Source of the DNA: Accumulibacter sp031732815
GTDB lineage: Bacteria > Pseudomonadota > Gammaproteobacteria > Burkholderiales > Rhodocyclaceae
DNA length: 47,333 nucleotides
NCBI RefSeq assembly: GCF_031732815.1
Contig: NZ_JAVMKF010000035.1
Location: 1-47,333, forward strand
Direction: 5' to 3'
How positions within the stretch are numbered: position 1 is the first letter of the stretch; every line of letters begins with the position of its first letter. Below are positions 8,905-16,781 of the stretch, piece by piece. Position numbers and translations under genes: made by a program. A model generated the notes under the pieces. The model saw only the letters and a program-made list of their open reading frames with translations, searched no databases and had not been told where the DNA came from.

Positions 8905-9345
8905 ATGAAAAACCAAACCACTCTTCGCCAGCGATACCTGGTGGTCGCCAGCCTGTGCCTGTTCTGTGCCAGCGGATGGGCGGTACCGAAAGCCGCCGAG
9001 ACGGAAGACGATCCGGTCGGTTTCAGCGAAGCCGTCGCGCCACCCCGGACAGCCGGCAAGGCGCGTACCTTGCCGCCGCCAGCTGCCGCCGGAGCCAGCG
9101 CGGGCGTCAAGACGGTGGGCAAGACGGCGCGACAGGGTGGCAAGCGAGTGACCACGGCGGGCAGCAGGCCAGGACACGCCGCGGTTCGCCCGAGCCAGCG
9201 ACTGGCCTTGTCCGGGCAGCCGGGCGCTGCCGCCGGCAAGCCGGCCAGCGCGCTCGCGGGCAGAAAGGCTCGCGCAGTGGTCGCGCCGGAGGCACGGCCG
9301 ACTCAGCGCGGTGCGCCAAAGCCGACCCGTTTCCGCAAGCCGTAG
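8905..9345 (+). CDS. Small secreted Ala/Arg/Pro-rich protein, unknown function
   Basis: This is a 146-residue protein with a clear signal peptide (residues 1-26, ending CASGWAVP). A low-complexity basic tail rich in Ala, Gly, Pro, Arg and Lys follows. No catalytic motif or named family was recognised. A purine-rich stretch (AAGGAAGG) about 18 bases upstream is a distant ribosome site. It sits between nirN and the DUF192 gene on the same strand and may ride on the nir operon transcript. A longer frame on the opposite strand is probably an artefact of high GC. Confidence 0.5.
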   Translation: MKNQTTLRQRYLVVASLCLFCASGWAVPKAAETEDDPVGFSEAVAPPRTAGKARTLPPPAAAGASAGVKTVGKTARQGGKRVTTAGSRPGHAAVRPSQRLALSGQPGAAAGKPASALAGRKARAVVAPEARPTQRGAPKPTRFRKP

Positions 9346-9458
9346 TTGGAGAAGTCGTCGCCAGAGCAGGATCGCCATCGCCCCGCCGACTCGCCTTCGA
9401 GCCCGCCAACGGCCGCCGTCCTGCCTGACTACACCCTTGAATTTACGCGGAGTTTGTC

Positions 9459-9899
9459 ATGTACAGCTTGGTATTTCCTGCCCTCGGTCTGCTCCTGCCG
9501 CTTGCCTCGGCAGGCGCTGCGGAGTTGCCGCGCATCGAGTTGACCGCCGGCTTCTACCGCATCGAAGCCGAAGTGGCAGCCGACGATCCGACGCGCATGC
9601 AGGGTCTGATGCAGCGACGAAGCCTGCCGCCCAATAGCGGCATGTTGTTCGTGTTTGCCCAGGCAGATCAGCATTGCATGTGGATGCGCAATACCTACCT
9701 GCCGCTCTCGGTAGCCTTTCTTGACGAAGAAGGACGGATTCTGAACATTGCCGACATGCAACCGCAGACCGACAACAACCACTGCGCGGCAAAGGCGGCG
9801 CGCTACGCGCTGGAAATGAATCTGGGCTGGTTTTCCAGCAAGGGGATCAAATCCGGCAGCCGCATCCTGGGAGTGGAAAAATCTCCCCGGCCACGCTAA
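9459..9899 (+). CDS. DUF192 family secreted protein
   Basis: This is a 146-residue protein with a signal peptide (residues 1-21, cleavage after GAA) followed by one complete DUF192 domain. It shows the family landmarks RMQGLMQRRSLPPNSGMLFVF, CMWMRNTYLPLSVAFLDEEG and a C-terminal ALEMNLGWFSSKGIKSG. DUF192 proteins are small beta-rich envelope proteins without a settled function. A Shine-Dalgarno GGAG lies about 8 bases before the ATG. It lies between the small secreted protein and ubiC on the same strand. Confidence 0.85.
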   Translation: MYSLVFPALGLLLPLASAGAAELPRIELTAGFYRIEAEVAADDPTRMQGLMQRRSLPPNSGMLFVFAQADQHCMWMRNTYLPLSVAFLDEEGRILNIADMQPQTDNNHCAAKAARYALEMNLGWFSSKGIKSGSRILGVEKSPRPR

Positions 9900-9927
9900 G
9901 CGAGGGCAACGTAGCCGTCTGTCCGCG

Positions 9928-10476
9928 ATGAATCGGGTTCGTCGGCCGGTCTGGCGCAGCCGTTTGCTGCACACAATCGACAACCTGGCGCTGCGCGCCT
10001 GGCTGGCTGACCGCGGATCGTTGACCGCACGCATTCAGACAAAGGGGCAGTTTGCCGTACGGGTCCTGCGTCAGGGGCTGGGCCAGCCAACGCCCGACGA
10101 AGCTGCGGCGCTCGATCTCGATCCTGGCGAACTCGTCTGGGTGCGCGAAGTCGCCCTGTCCTGTGATCGAGTGATCGTCGTCTTCGCGCACACCGTTCTC
10201 CCCCGACGACCGCGCGGGCCACTCAGCGTCTGGTTGGCGCGCCTGGGCAATCGCTCGCTGGGCGCGCTGCTTTTTGCGCACGCCGGATTCGTACGCGGTC
10301 CGATTCACTTCCGGCGACTTGATCGGCGCGACGGACTCTTCGCCGCGGCACATCGTACGCTGGCGGTCGACGGCGAAGCACCGCGAGCGCTGTGGGCGCG
10401 CCGCTCGCTTTTCGCCTTCGGACCCCAGAAGGTATTGGTGACCGAGGTTTTTTCACCGCGCATCGCGCAACGCTAG
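9928..10476 (+). CDS. ubiC: Chorismate lyase (4-hydroxybenzoate from chorismate)
   Basis: This 182-residue protein fits UbiC, which splits chorismate into pyruvate and 4-hydroxybenzoate, the ring precursor of ubiquinone. Conserved stretches are WLADRGSLTARI, the central VWVREVAL and the C-terminal RRSLFAFGPQKVLVTEVFSP, which contains the glutamate used in product binding. It is somewhat divergent and Arg-rich. A following ubiA was not found, since the next gene is convergent. The start ATG is 28 bases after the DUF192 stop. Confidence 0.82.
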   Translation: MNRVRRPVWRSRLLHTIDNLALRAWLADRGSLTARIQTKGQFAVRVLRQGLGQPTPDEAAALDLDPGELVWVREVALSCDRVIVVFAHTVLPRRPRGPLSVWLARLGNRSLGALLFAHAGFVRGPIHFRRLDRRDGLFAAAHRTLAVDGEAPRALWARRSLFAFGPQKVLVTEVFSPRIAQR

Positions 10477-10554
10477 GCGCTTGGGCAGCGTCTTGGCCGG
10501 CTGGCCGGCGCCTGCCGGTGTAGCCTCGCCGACCTCTGGCGTTGCGTGCGATGT

Positions 10555-11736
10555 TCAGGTCCTGGGCTTGCCTGGGTCGGTCTCGCGCGTGCTCTGATAG
10601 CCGCTCAACTCCATGAAACCAACCCCGGTATGTGATCCGCTCACCTTGACCGCGCCTTCCCAATAGACGTTCATCGTCGTCGTCAAAGCGTTGAACTGGC
10701 TCCAGCGGATCACCGGGTCCACCTTCAAGCTCAGGCCCTTGGCCGGGATCGAAATCGTCCAGTCCATCGGATAGACCGTTCCCGTCGATGGGCTCTTCCA
10801 GCTTCCACGTGCGTTGGTGGCGAAATCGCTGCTCGCCAGACCTTCTGCCTTGCCCTCCTTGGCGTAGGTTCCCATGCGCAGCACCGGTCCGCCCTGACGG
10901 TCGAAGAGTTCGAAGATCATCAGGTCGGCGCCGTCGGCCAATTGCAGCGCAAACCAGTTCCAGCGCAGTTTCGCCGCTTCAAAATCACCCCACTGGTGAT
11001 CGAACCAGACTTCGCCCCGCACCGCCTTCGCTGTTCCGCCGATACTCAGCGTACCCTGGGCGCTCATCCGCGGTCGTGAGGTGTAATAGCTCTTGCCCGC
11101 CGCGCCGAAGTCGAGCAGCCCGGCGACCGGGGTTCCCGGGACCTGATGCAGAACCGGCGGCAGGCGATCGGTCAATTGCACTTCAAGTCGGAAGTCCTTG
11201 CCCGCCATCTTTGCTGCGTGTTGCTCGCCGCTCCCGCGCAACTGCCAGTCGCCATACGAGAAGGCAAAGCCGTCACGCCGCATGTCCGCCGGAACACCCG
11301 CGGTACGTGCCTGTTCGGCATACAGTTTTTCGTTCTGGTGATCGAGCAGCGAGCCGTGGAAAACGGTGTGCGTCAACGTTCCCCGGCGCACGAAAGCAGC
11401 CATGTGAAACGAGTAGCGCTCGCCCGCTTCAGTCTGCAGGTGGCCGCTGTAGTACCACCACTCGGTGAGCTGTTCATGCACCGCGTCGTCGGCCGGCAAC
11501 TTCACCGGCGCCAGGTTGCCGCCCGCCGCGCCCGCTGACGGCTCGCTGCCGAGACTCATCGTGGGCAGGCCGTTCGAAGGCTTGTCGACGCGAAAGAAAA
11601 GAACCCAGAGAACGACGAGTAGCGCAATCAGCCAGCCGGCGATGACCAGCCAGCGATAGCGTCGGAACCAGCGGGCCGACCCGGGCCGTGCTTTGCCGCG
11701 CGCAGTATGACTTCTCCGATAGTTGTTGCTTTCCAT
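10555..11736 (-). CDS. Membrane-anchored lipocalin-like (AttH/CrtC-type) protein
   Basis: This 393-residue protein has a basic N-terminus, one membrane helix (about residues 31-52, WLVIAGWLIALLVVLWVLFF) and an extracytoplasmic beta-rich domain. Motifs such as HEQLTEWWYYSGHLQTEAGERYSFH near residue 100 and VWFDHQWGDF near 250 are typical of the AttH/carotenoid 1,2-hydratase-like group, sometimes named predicted secreted hydrolase (COG5621). Two calycin-like halves fit this size. The substrate is unknown. It converges with ubiC. A purine-rich AAGGAAGG lies immediately before the ATG. Confidence 0.75.
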   Translation of the reverse strand: MESNNYRRSHTARGKARPGSARWFRRYRWLVIAGWLIALLVVLWVLFFRVDKPSNGLPTMSLGSEPSAGAAGGNLAPVKLPADDAVHEQLTEWWYYSGHLQTEAGERYSFHMAAFVRRGTLTHTVFHGSLLDHQNEKLYAEQARTAGVPADMRRDGFAFSYGDWQLRGSGEQHAAKMAGKDFRLEVQLTDRLPPVLHQVPGTPVAGLLDFGAAGKSYYTSRPRMSAQGTLSIGGTAKAVRGEVWFDHQWGDFEAAKLRWNWFALQLADGADLMIFELFDRQGGPVLRMGTYAKEGKAEGLASSDFATNARGSWKSPSTGTVYPMDWTISIPAKGLSLKVDPVIRWSQFNALTTTMNVYWEGAVKVSGSHTGVGFMELSGYQSTRETDPGKPRT

Positions 11737-12052
11737 ACCTTCCTTCTCTCTGCCTGACGAGCCTTGCGCTCGGCCAGATCACCGGCATCACGGCGTGCCG
11801 CAGTCACTTCGGCCTTGCGCGCGACCAAGGGCGGGTCCGTCGGTGCGCACTGTGCTGATAAGCCTGAGTGTAGTCGACCGCACCAGTGACGTCCGTGAGA
11901 TGGGTCACGTCCGCCGGTCGATCCGTCGACGAGCGCGAGTACCCTCCGGTGACGCGATTGATGAGAGACTCCGCCCCTGGTGCAAGGTTCAGCCCGCAGG
12001 AGTGTCGTCGCCTGGATTGTCAGCGCATGTATAATACCCAGCAGGTACCCGC
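11737..12052. other. Intergenic stretch between divergent genes
   Basis: About 316 bases separate the lipocalin-like gene from rfaE2. Apart from a TATAAT hexamer close to rfaE2, I see no gene, RNA or convincing repeat. Confidence 0.5.
12030..12035 (+). promoter_or_regulatory. Putative -10 box of rfaE2
   Basis: This is an exact TATAAT 17 bases before the rfaE2 ATG. The implied leader is only about 11 bases and contains AGGT as a weak ribosome site. No strong -35 element is visible. Confidence 0.4.
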
Positions 12053-12595
12053 ATGAATACTCACCGAGAACCGACAACCGCTTTCCCGGCGGTCGAGGCG
12101 GCGTCCGGTCCGGCCGCCGTTCCAGTGTTTGAAGCGAAGATCATCCAGCCTGAGCAGCTTGCGCTGCGAGGCGCAGCGTTGCCGCGCCCGCTGGTGTTCA
12201 CCAATGGCTGTTTCGACCTGCTCCACCGTGGACATGTGACGCTGCTCGCGCAGGCGCGCGCGCTTGGCGCGGCGCTCGTCGTCGCGCTCAATTCGGACGC
12301 GTCGGTCCGCCGCCTGGGCAAGGGCAACGACCGGCCGGTGAATCCGCTGGCCGATCGGCTGGCCGTCATCGCCGCGCTCGAGTCGACCACACTGGTCACC
12401 TGGTTCGACGAGGACACTCCACTGCAGCGCATCCTCGACTGTCGTCCGGATGTGATCGTCAAGGGAGGCGACTGGCCGGTCGATACGATCGTCGGCAATA
12501 CCGAGGTGAGATCCTGGGGCGGTTGCGTGCTCTCACTGCCTTTTCAGCACCAGGTGTCAACTACCGCGCTCCTGGCAAGGGTCCGCCAGCCCTGA
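12053..12595 (+). CDS. rfaE2: D-glycero-beta-D-manno-heptose 1-phosphate adenylyltransferase
   Basis: This 180-residue nucleotidyltransferase attaches AMP to heptose 1-phosphate to make ADP-heptose for lipopolysaccharide core. FTNGCFDLLHRGHVTLL carries the HxGH adenylyltransferase signature. NSDASVRRLGKGNDRPVNP and DVIVKGGDW are typical of the RfaE/HldE C-terminal domain. The kinase half of bifunctional HldE is absent, so this is the stand-alone form (RfaE2/HldC). An N-terminal extension of about 40 residues precedes the core. Downstream genes are on the opposite strand. Confidence 0.9.
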   Translation: MNTHREPTTAFPAVEAASGPAAVPVFEAKIIQPEQLALRGAALPRPLVFTNGCFDLLHRGHVTLLAQARALGAALVVALNSDASVRRLGKGNDRPVNPLADRLAVIAALESTTLVTWFDEDTPLQRILDCRPDVIVKGGDWPVDTIVGNTEVRSWGGCVLSLPFQHQVSTTALLARVRQP

Positions 12596-12635
12596 CCGCT
12601 GCGCGGCATGCCCGGAGCGGGTCGAAGAACGAGGT

Positions 12636-13484
12636 TCAGGTTCCCAGAGCGCTCTTCAGCGAAGCGACATCGCTCAGCGACTCGGAACGCAGCGCGCGCA
12701 CGACATCAGTTGCGAGCAACTTGTCGATCGGTATGCGGTCTTCGACCGGCGCGAACTGCGGATCGCGCCAGCTCTGCTCGACGCTCGCCCATCGATTGGC
12801 GATGAACAGCACATCGGCCAGCGAGTCGACCTGGGTGATCGAGCGTTCGATTTCGTGTTCCTGTACGAGCGTCAGAAGCTCGTCCGGCATGCCCATCGCG
12901 GCGAGCAGCGCGTGCCCGATTTCGGCGTGCCAGCGGACGAGCAACTCGTGCAGCGAGGCCGGATCGGCGATCAATTCGGGGAAGCTGGCGGTCCGGTAGA
13001 GCAGATAGAAAACGCCGATATCGTGCACCAGGCCGGTGAACATCGCCTCGTCGGGGCTGTTCCGGGTCAGCCGGCGAGCGAGCACGCGACATAGCGCGGC
13101 GACATGGATCGAGTGTTCCCACAAGCGGCGGGAGAGCGCTTCGAAAGGCGCCATCTTCTTGGAACCGAGAAGCTGTTCCATCGCCACGGCAAACGAGACG
13201 CTGCGCACCGCTTCCATGCCGACGATGGAAATCGCGTTGTTGACATCGACGATCTTGCGCCGCGTACGATTGAGCGCGGCCGAATTTGCCAGGCGAATGA
13301 TCTTCGTGCTCATCAGTGGCTCGGCGCTGATCAGAGCGGCCAACTGCTCGATCGACAGGTTCGGGCTTTTCAGCGCGGTGCGCACGCGAAAAGTGATGTC
13401 GAGAAAAGTCGGAAACGATATCGATTCGCCCGAGAGATCGCGCGCGATGTCTTCCAGGATGCTAAAAGTCAGTTCGTGGCTCAT
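12636..13484 (-). CDS. HDOD domain protein
   Basis: This 282-residue protein consists of an HDOD domain, the HD-related output domain found in bacterial signalling proteins. Landmarks are ISFPTFLDITFRVRTALKSPN, ISAEPLMSTKIIRLANSA, VNNAISIVGMEAVRSVSFAVAM and TGLVHDIGVFYLL. It has no receiver or GGDEF part. A second HDOD gene lies just upstream on the same strand with a 111-base gap, so the pair is probably a small operon or a duplication. The exact role is unknown. Confidence 0.87.
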   Translation of the reverse strand: MSHELTFSILEDIARDLSGESISFPTFLDITFRVRTALKSPNLSIEQLAALISAEPLMSTKIIRLANSAALNRTRRKIVDVNNAISIVGMEAVRSVSFAVAMEQLLGSKKMAPFEALSRRLWEHSIHVAALCRVLARRLTRNSPDEAMFTGLVHDIGVFYLLYRTASFPELIADPASLHELLVRWHAEIGHALLAAMGMPDELLTLVQEHEIERSITQVDSLADVLFIANRWASVEQSWRDPQFAPVEDRIPIDKLLATDVVRALRSESLSDVASLKSALGT

Positions 13485-13595
13485 GCGGTTCTGCCTTCAG
13501 GTCTTTCTCCAGAGCGCGGCGCGGCGCAGGGCTCGCGGTCGCGCAGCAACATTCGACGGCCGGTCGACGGAGCGCATTCTGCCTGAAACTCTCGT

Positions 13596-14444
13596 TCACG
13601 TTCCAGGCAGAGATTCGGGAGGCAGTTGCAGACGTTCGAGCAAGGCTTCATGGCTGATCCGCAAGAGCGCCTGAATGGCAGCGAAATCGTCCGGCAGAGC
13701 GGCGTCGGTCCACCCATTGAGCGAGTGGCGGGCGAGATTGACCGCCAGACGCACGTTCTGCACGCGCGGCAGGTGGGCGTTGGCGTCGTCGATCAGGGTG
13801 GTGAGCAGTTCGGGAAGGTGCCAGGCGTGGCACAGCGCCAGTTGCAGGGCGCTGAGCGGAAATCCGAGCATCTCCTGCTGCACGACAGCGCTGCGCAGGG
13901 TCTTGTCGGCGAGCAAGCGCGAACGAATCGCGATCGCCTGAGCCGGCGCGTAACACCAGAGGAGAATTTCGGCCAGGTCGTGCAACAGGGCGGCGACGGC
14001 CACTTCCTCGATGTTCAGGTCATGTCGCACGTAGGCCCAGTCGCGCGCGTAACGCGACGCGCGTTGGGTGCGCAGAATGACCTGCAGCACCCCGAGCAGG
14101 GCAATCGGATGCGTCTTCAGCGTAAGCTCGATGGTCGGCAGATCATCAAATTCACGAAAGAAGGGCTCGACGCCGAGCATCATGATGGCGCCGCCAATCG
14201 TCGTGATATCGCGATGCAGGTGGCGGCCACCGAAGGACTGAATATAGGCGAGCACGCGCACCGCCAGCAGCGGATCCTGGAAAACGATTTCGCTGATTTC
14301 GCGGCTCGTGACACGATCGGCACGGCGGCGCGCCTCATCGAGTTGTCGAACCGTCTGTCGCAGCACCGGCAGTTCGACACTGCCGAAGAACTCGAGCCAG
14401 GCGGCAATTCCGGCACTGGCCGATGACGTGGGAGTGGTAAACAT
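13596..14444 (-). CDS. HDOD domain protein
   Basis: This 282-residue protein is a second HDOD-type protein, by chance the same length as its neighbour. It shows ISEIVFQDPLLAVRVLAYIQS, TTIGGAIMMLGVEPFFREF, a central AVAALLHDLAEILLWCYAP and HAWHLPELLTTLIDD. Similarity to the downstream HDOD protein is at domain level only, so a recent duplication is unlikely. Nothing recognisable lies in the 260 bases upstream. Signalling role inferred from family only. Confidence 0.83.
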   Translation of the reverse strand: MFTTPTSSASAGIAAWLEFFGSVELPVLRQTVRQLDEARRRADRVTSREISEIVFQDPLLAVRVLAYIQSFGGRHLHRDITTIGGAIMMLGVEPFFREFDDLPTIELTLKTHPIALLGVLQVILRTQRASRYARDWAYVRHDLNIEEVAVAALLHDLAEILLWCYAPAQAIAIRSRLLADKTLRSAVVQQEMLGFPLSALQLALCHAWHLPELLTTLIDDANAHLPRVQNVRLAVNLARHSLNGWTDAALPDDFAAIQALLRISHEALLERLQLPPESLPGT

Positions 14445-14703
14445 CGATGTCGTCTCGGGCGAGAAAGCGGTCGCGAGCCTGCCGGAACGACCCGTACGTC
14501 GATCCGACCCGTCTGGTCAAAGCTGCTCAATCGATCTGCGACGCGGCCAGTCGGCAGCTTCCCGCGCGCGCGCCGTGCAGCGCGGCCGGCTCGTGGCGAT
14601 TGCCCGGCAGCTCGCAGGCAATGGTAGACGCCGCTGGCCCGCCTCGCAAGCTGGCTGCCGAAACGAATCTGCTCAGCGCGCTGGCCGGGCAGCCGCGCGT
14701 CGC

Positions 14704-15861
14704 TCAGAAGCGCTCGTCGCCTCGCAGGTAACGCCACTTTCCGGGCGGCAGCCTGCCCAGTGGGACGCTGCCGATGCGCACCCGCCTGATCTCGCCGAGT
14801 GGCAGCGCCAGCAGTTCGCACATCCGCTGAATCTGCCGCCGGCTGTTGTCATGCACGACGAAGCGCAACTGCTGTTCGCTCAAGCGTGAGACCCGTATCC
14901 GCGGCAGCTTGACGCCGTCGACGGTCAGCCCATGTCGCAAGCGATCAAGACCCTGGTCATCCAGTTCGCCGAGGAAACGCACGTGGTATTCCTTTTCCCA
15001 ACGCGAGGCGCGACCGGTCAACTGGCGGGCGGTATTGCCATCCTGGGTGAACACCAGCATTCCGCATTCGTCGGGCGCAAGTCTTCCGGCCAGTGCCAGT
15101 CCGCGCAGATGCGTCGGCGCCAAGCGCCTGAGCGCGCGGTCCTCACTCCAGTGGTTGTCCGCCCGAATGATCTCGCCCGGCGGCACGCGTTCGTCGAGCT
15201 CGTCTGCTGACGGCGTCCTTGGCACCTGGTGGAAGACGATGGTGATTGCTTCGCTACGTTGCTGGCCGGCCACCGGGTTGATTTCTATCCGGGCGTTCGG
15301 GTGGACGCGCGCACCAAGGCGGGCGACGACCTTCCCGTCTACGCTGACCCAGCCATTTTCGATCCACTCGTCGGCTTCACGCCGCGAGCACAGCGCCAGG
15401 CGGCAAACCAGCTTCGCCAGCCGTGGTGCTTCCTTCCCCCCGCTCGCGAGCACTTCTGCCGGACGCTTCTGGTCAGTCGGGTGCTCGGCTGCCGGTGGCC
15501 TGCCGGCGACCGCTGGTCGCGCTGCGCTCGGCGTCGGCCTCGATGTCGGCGTCGGCGTCACCGGCGAGTCGGCCGCGGCGGGCAGTCTTGGCCCCGTTTC
15601 GTCGCGCGGCCTGCCGGCTGCCGGGGGCAATGCACGGGCACCGGTGCTGCGCGCGATACCACGTGGCGGATGCACGACTGTGGGCTTGGCCGCCGGGGGG
15701 GCTGCCGCGGACACGGCGGGCGGGGCAAGCGGCGGTCGCGGCCAGGCGTGTTTGCTGCCTGGCGAGCCGCCACGGATCGGCTTGCGCGTGCCAGGCACGC
15801 TCGACCCGCGGGCAGTCTGGGCAGGCGTCGGCCGGGGGAGTTTCAGCGTTGGGCGAGGCAT
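14704..15861 (-). CDS. RluB/RluF/RsuA-family rRNA pseudouridine synthase homologue, catalytic Asp replaced
   Basis: This 385-residue protein has a disordered Pro/Ala/Arg-rich extension (residues 1-145), an S4 RNA-binding domain (LVCRLALCSRREADEWIENG) and an RsuA/RluB/RluF-type synthase domain ending with NSRRQIQRMCELL and GEIRRVRIG. In this family the catalytic aspartate lies in GRLD. Here the codon gives GRLAPDECGMLVFTQDG, with Ala262 at that place and an Asp two residues later. The enzyme may be inactive, use the shifted Asp, or act as an RNA-binding protein. A good Shine-Dalgarno (AGGAAAGG) before the ATG at 15861 indicates the long N-terminus is real. Confidence 0.82.
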   Translation of the reverse strand: MPRPTLKLPRPTPAQTARGSSVPGTRKPIRGGSPGSKHAWPRPPLAPPAVSAAAPPAAKPTVVHPPRGIARSTGARALPPAAGRPRDETGPRLPAAADSPVTPTPTSRPTPSAARPAVAGRPPAAEHPTDQKRPAEVLASGGKEAPRLAKLVCRLALCSRREADEWIENGWVSVDGKVVARLGARVHPNARIEINPVAGQQRSEAITIVFHQVPRTPSADELDERVPPGEIIRADNHWSEDRALRRLAPTHLRGLALAGRLAPDECGMLVFTQDGNTARQLTGRASRWEKEYHVRFLGELDDQGLDRLRHGLTVDGVKLPRIRVSRLSEQQLRFVVHDNSRRQIQRMCELLALPLGEIRRVRIGSVPLGRLPPGKWRYLRGDERF

Positions 15862-15915
15862 GGCGCGACCTTTCCTGGATCAAGCCAGTAGTCTACGCCA
15901 GAAACAAGCATTGTC

Positions 15916-16455
15916 TCAACGCAAAGGCGGCGGGGGCGGAGCGCCGCGCGGGGGCGGCGGGGGCGCGGGCAGCAAGGGCCTGTCGACCCGCGGACCGACA
16001 GCGCTTCTCGGCGGTAGCGCGCTTGCGCCGACCAGCGGCACCTTGTGGCCTTGTGCGTACATGCACTGCAGATAGTTCTGGTCGTAGCGTTGCTGCAATT
16101 CGTACGCCGACGCGCGACTCGTCGCGGCGCCGCTGCTGCTGCCGGCGAGCAGACCAAAGCCGGCCCCGACCGCCGCGCCACGCGAGCCGCCGACCGCCGC
16201 TCCAACGGTTGCGCCGACTGCCGTGCCGACGGCAGCACTGGCGATTCCAGACTCGACGCCCGCCGCGCTTGGGCTGCTCAGGCCAATCGCCTGCCGGGCA
16301 TAGTTTCGGCACGCGGCGTCGTCGTTGCGAAACTGCTCGAACGATTGCCCGCGCCCCGGCAAGCTCATGACGCTTGGCCCCTCCGGCGGCAGGATGACGC
16401 AAGCGGCCAGGAGGGGAACAAGCAGGAAAGGGGTGTAGCGGCGTGGTCTGTTCAT
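15916..16455 (-). CDS. Glycine-zipper outer-membrane-type lipoprotein
   Basis: This 179-residue protein starts MNRPRRYTPFLLVPLLAACV, with a signal peptide and a LAAC lipobox. A central glycine zipper (AAVGTAVGATVGAAVGG, then GAAVGAGFGLLAG) of the YMGG/Rcc01693 type can insert in or pack on a membrane. The C-terminal tail is proline-rich. The open frame reaches 16629, but the start at 16455 gives the only sensible export signal. Function unknown. Confidence 0.75.
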   Translation of the reverse strand: MNRPRRYTPFLLVPLLAACVILPPEGPSVMSLPGRGQSFEQFRNDDAACRNYARQAIGLSSPSAAGVESGIASAAVGTAVGATVGAAVGGSRGAAVGAGFGLLAGSSSGAATSRASAYELQQRYDQNYLQCMYAQGHKVPLVGASALPPRSAVGPRVDRPLLPAPPPPPRGAPPPPPLR

Positions 16456-16781
16456 GCTGGGCCTCTGGCGACAATGTTGCGCGTGCGCTGCTGGAAACGC
16501 TCGGCGAGCCGTCGGACGGCCAGCGGGCGGTCGTCGCGGCGAGCGGTCAACCACACAACGTTTGCCCTGCCGATCGGCTGACCCGGAAAAGCACTCAAGT
16601 TGTTTGCCGCGAATGCCGTATCTGACCAATGTAGCAAGTGGTGAGATCGCCGGGGCACACAGCGTGGCCCGGCATGGCCGGCCGACGGCGCCCGTTGGCT
16701 GCGTATCGATCGGGCGCGCTCGTCTGGTATGCTGGTGCTTGCGCTACCGGGCTTGCCAATGATTTGAGTTGGACTGCTGCC
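16456..16781. other. Divergent intergenic region
   Basis: About 326 bases separate the glycine-zipper lipoprotein from the FapA-type gene. It must hold both promoters. I see no clear box, hairpin or small gene. Confidence 0.4.

Noticed and set aside
8440..9378. 312-codon minus-strand frame across the end of nirN and the small secreted gene
   Set aside because: It overlaps the conserved end of nirN and looks like random high-GC translation.
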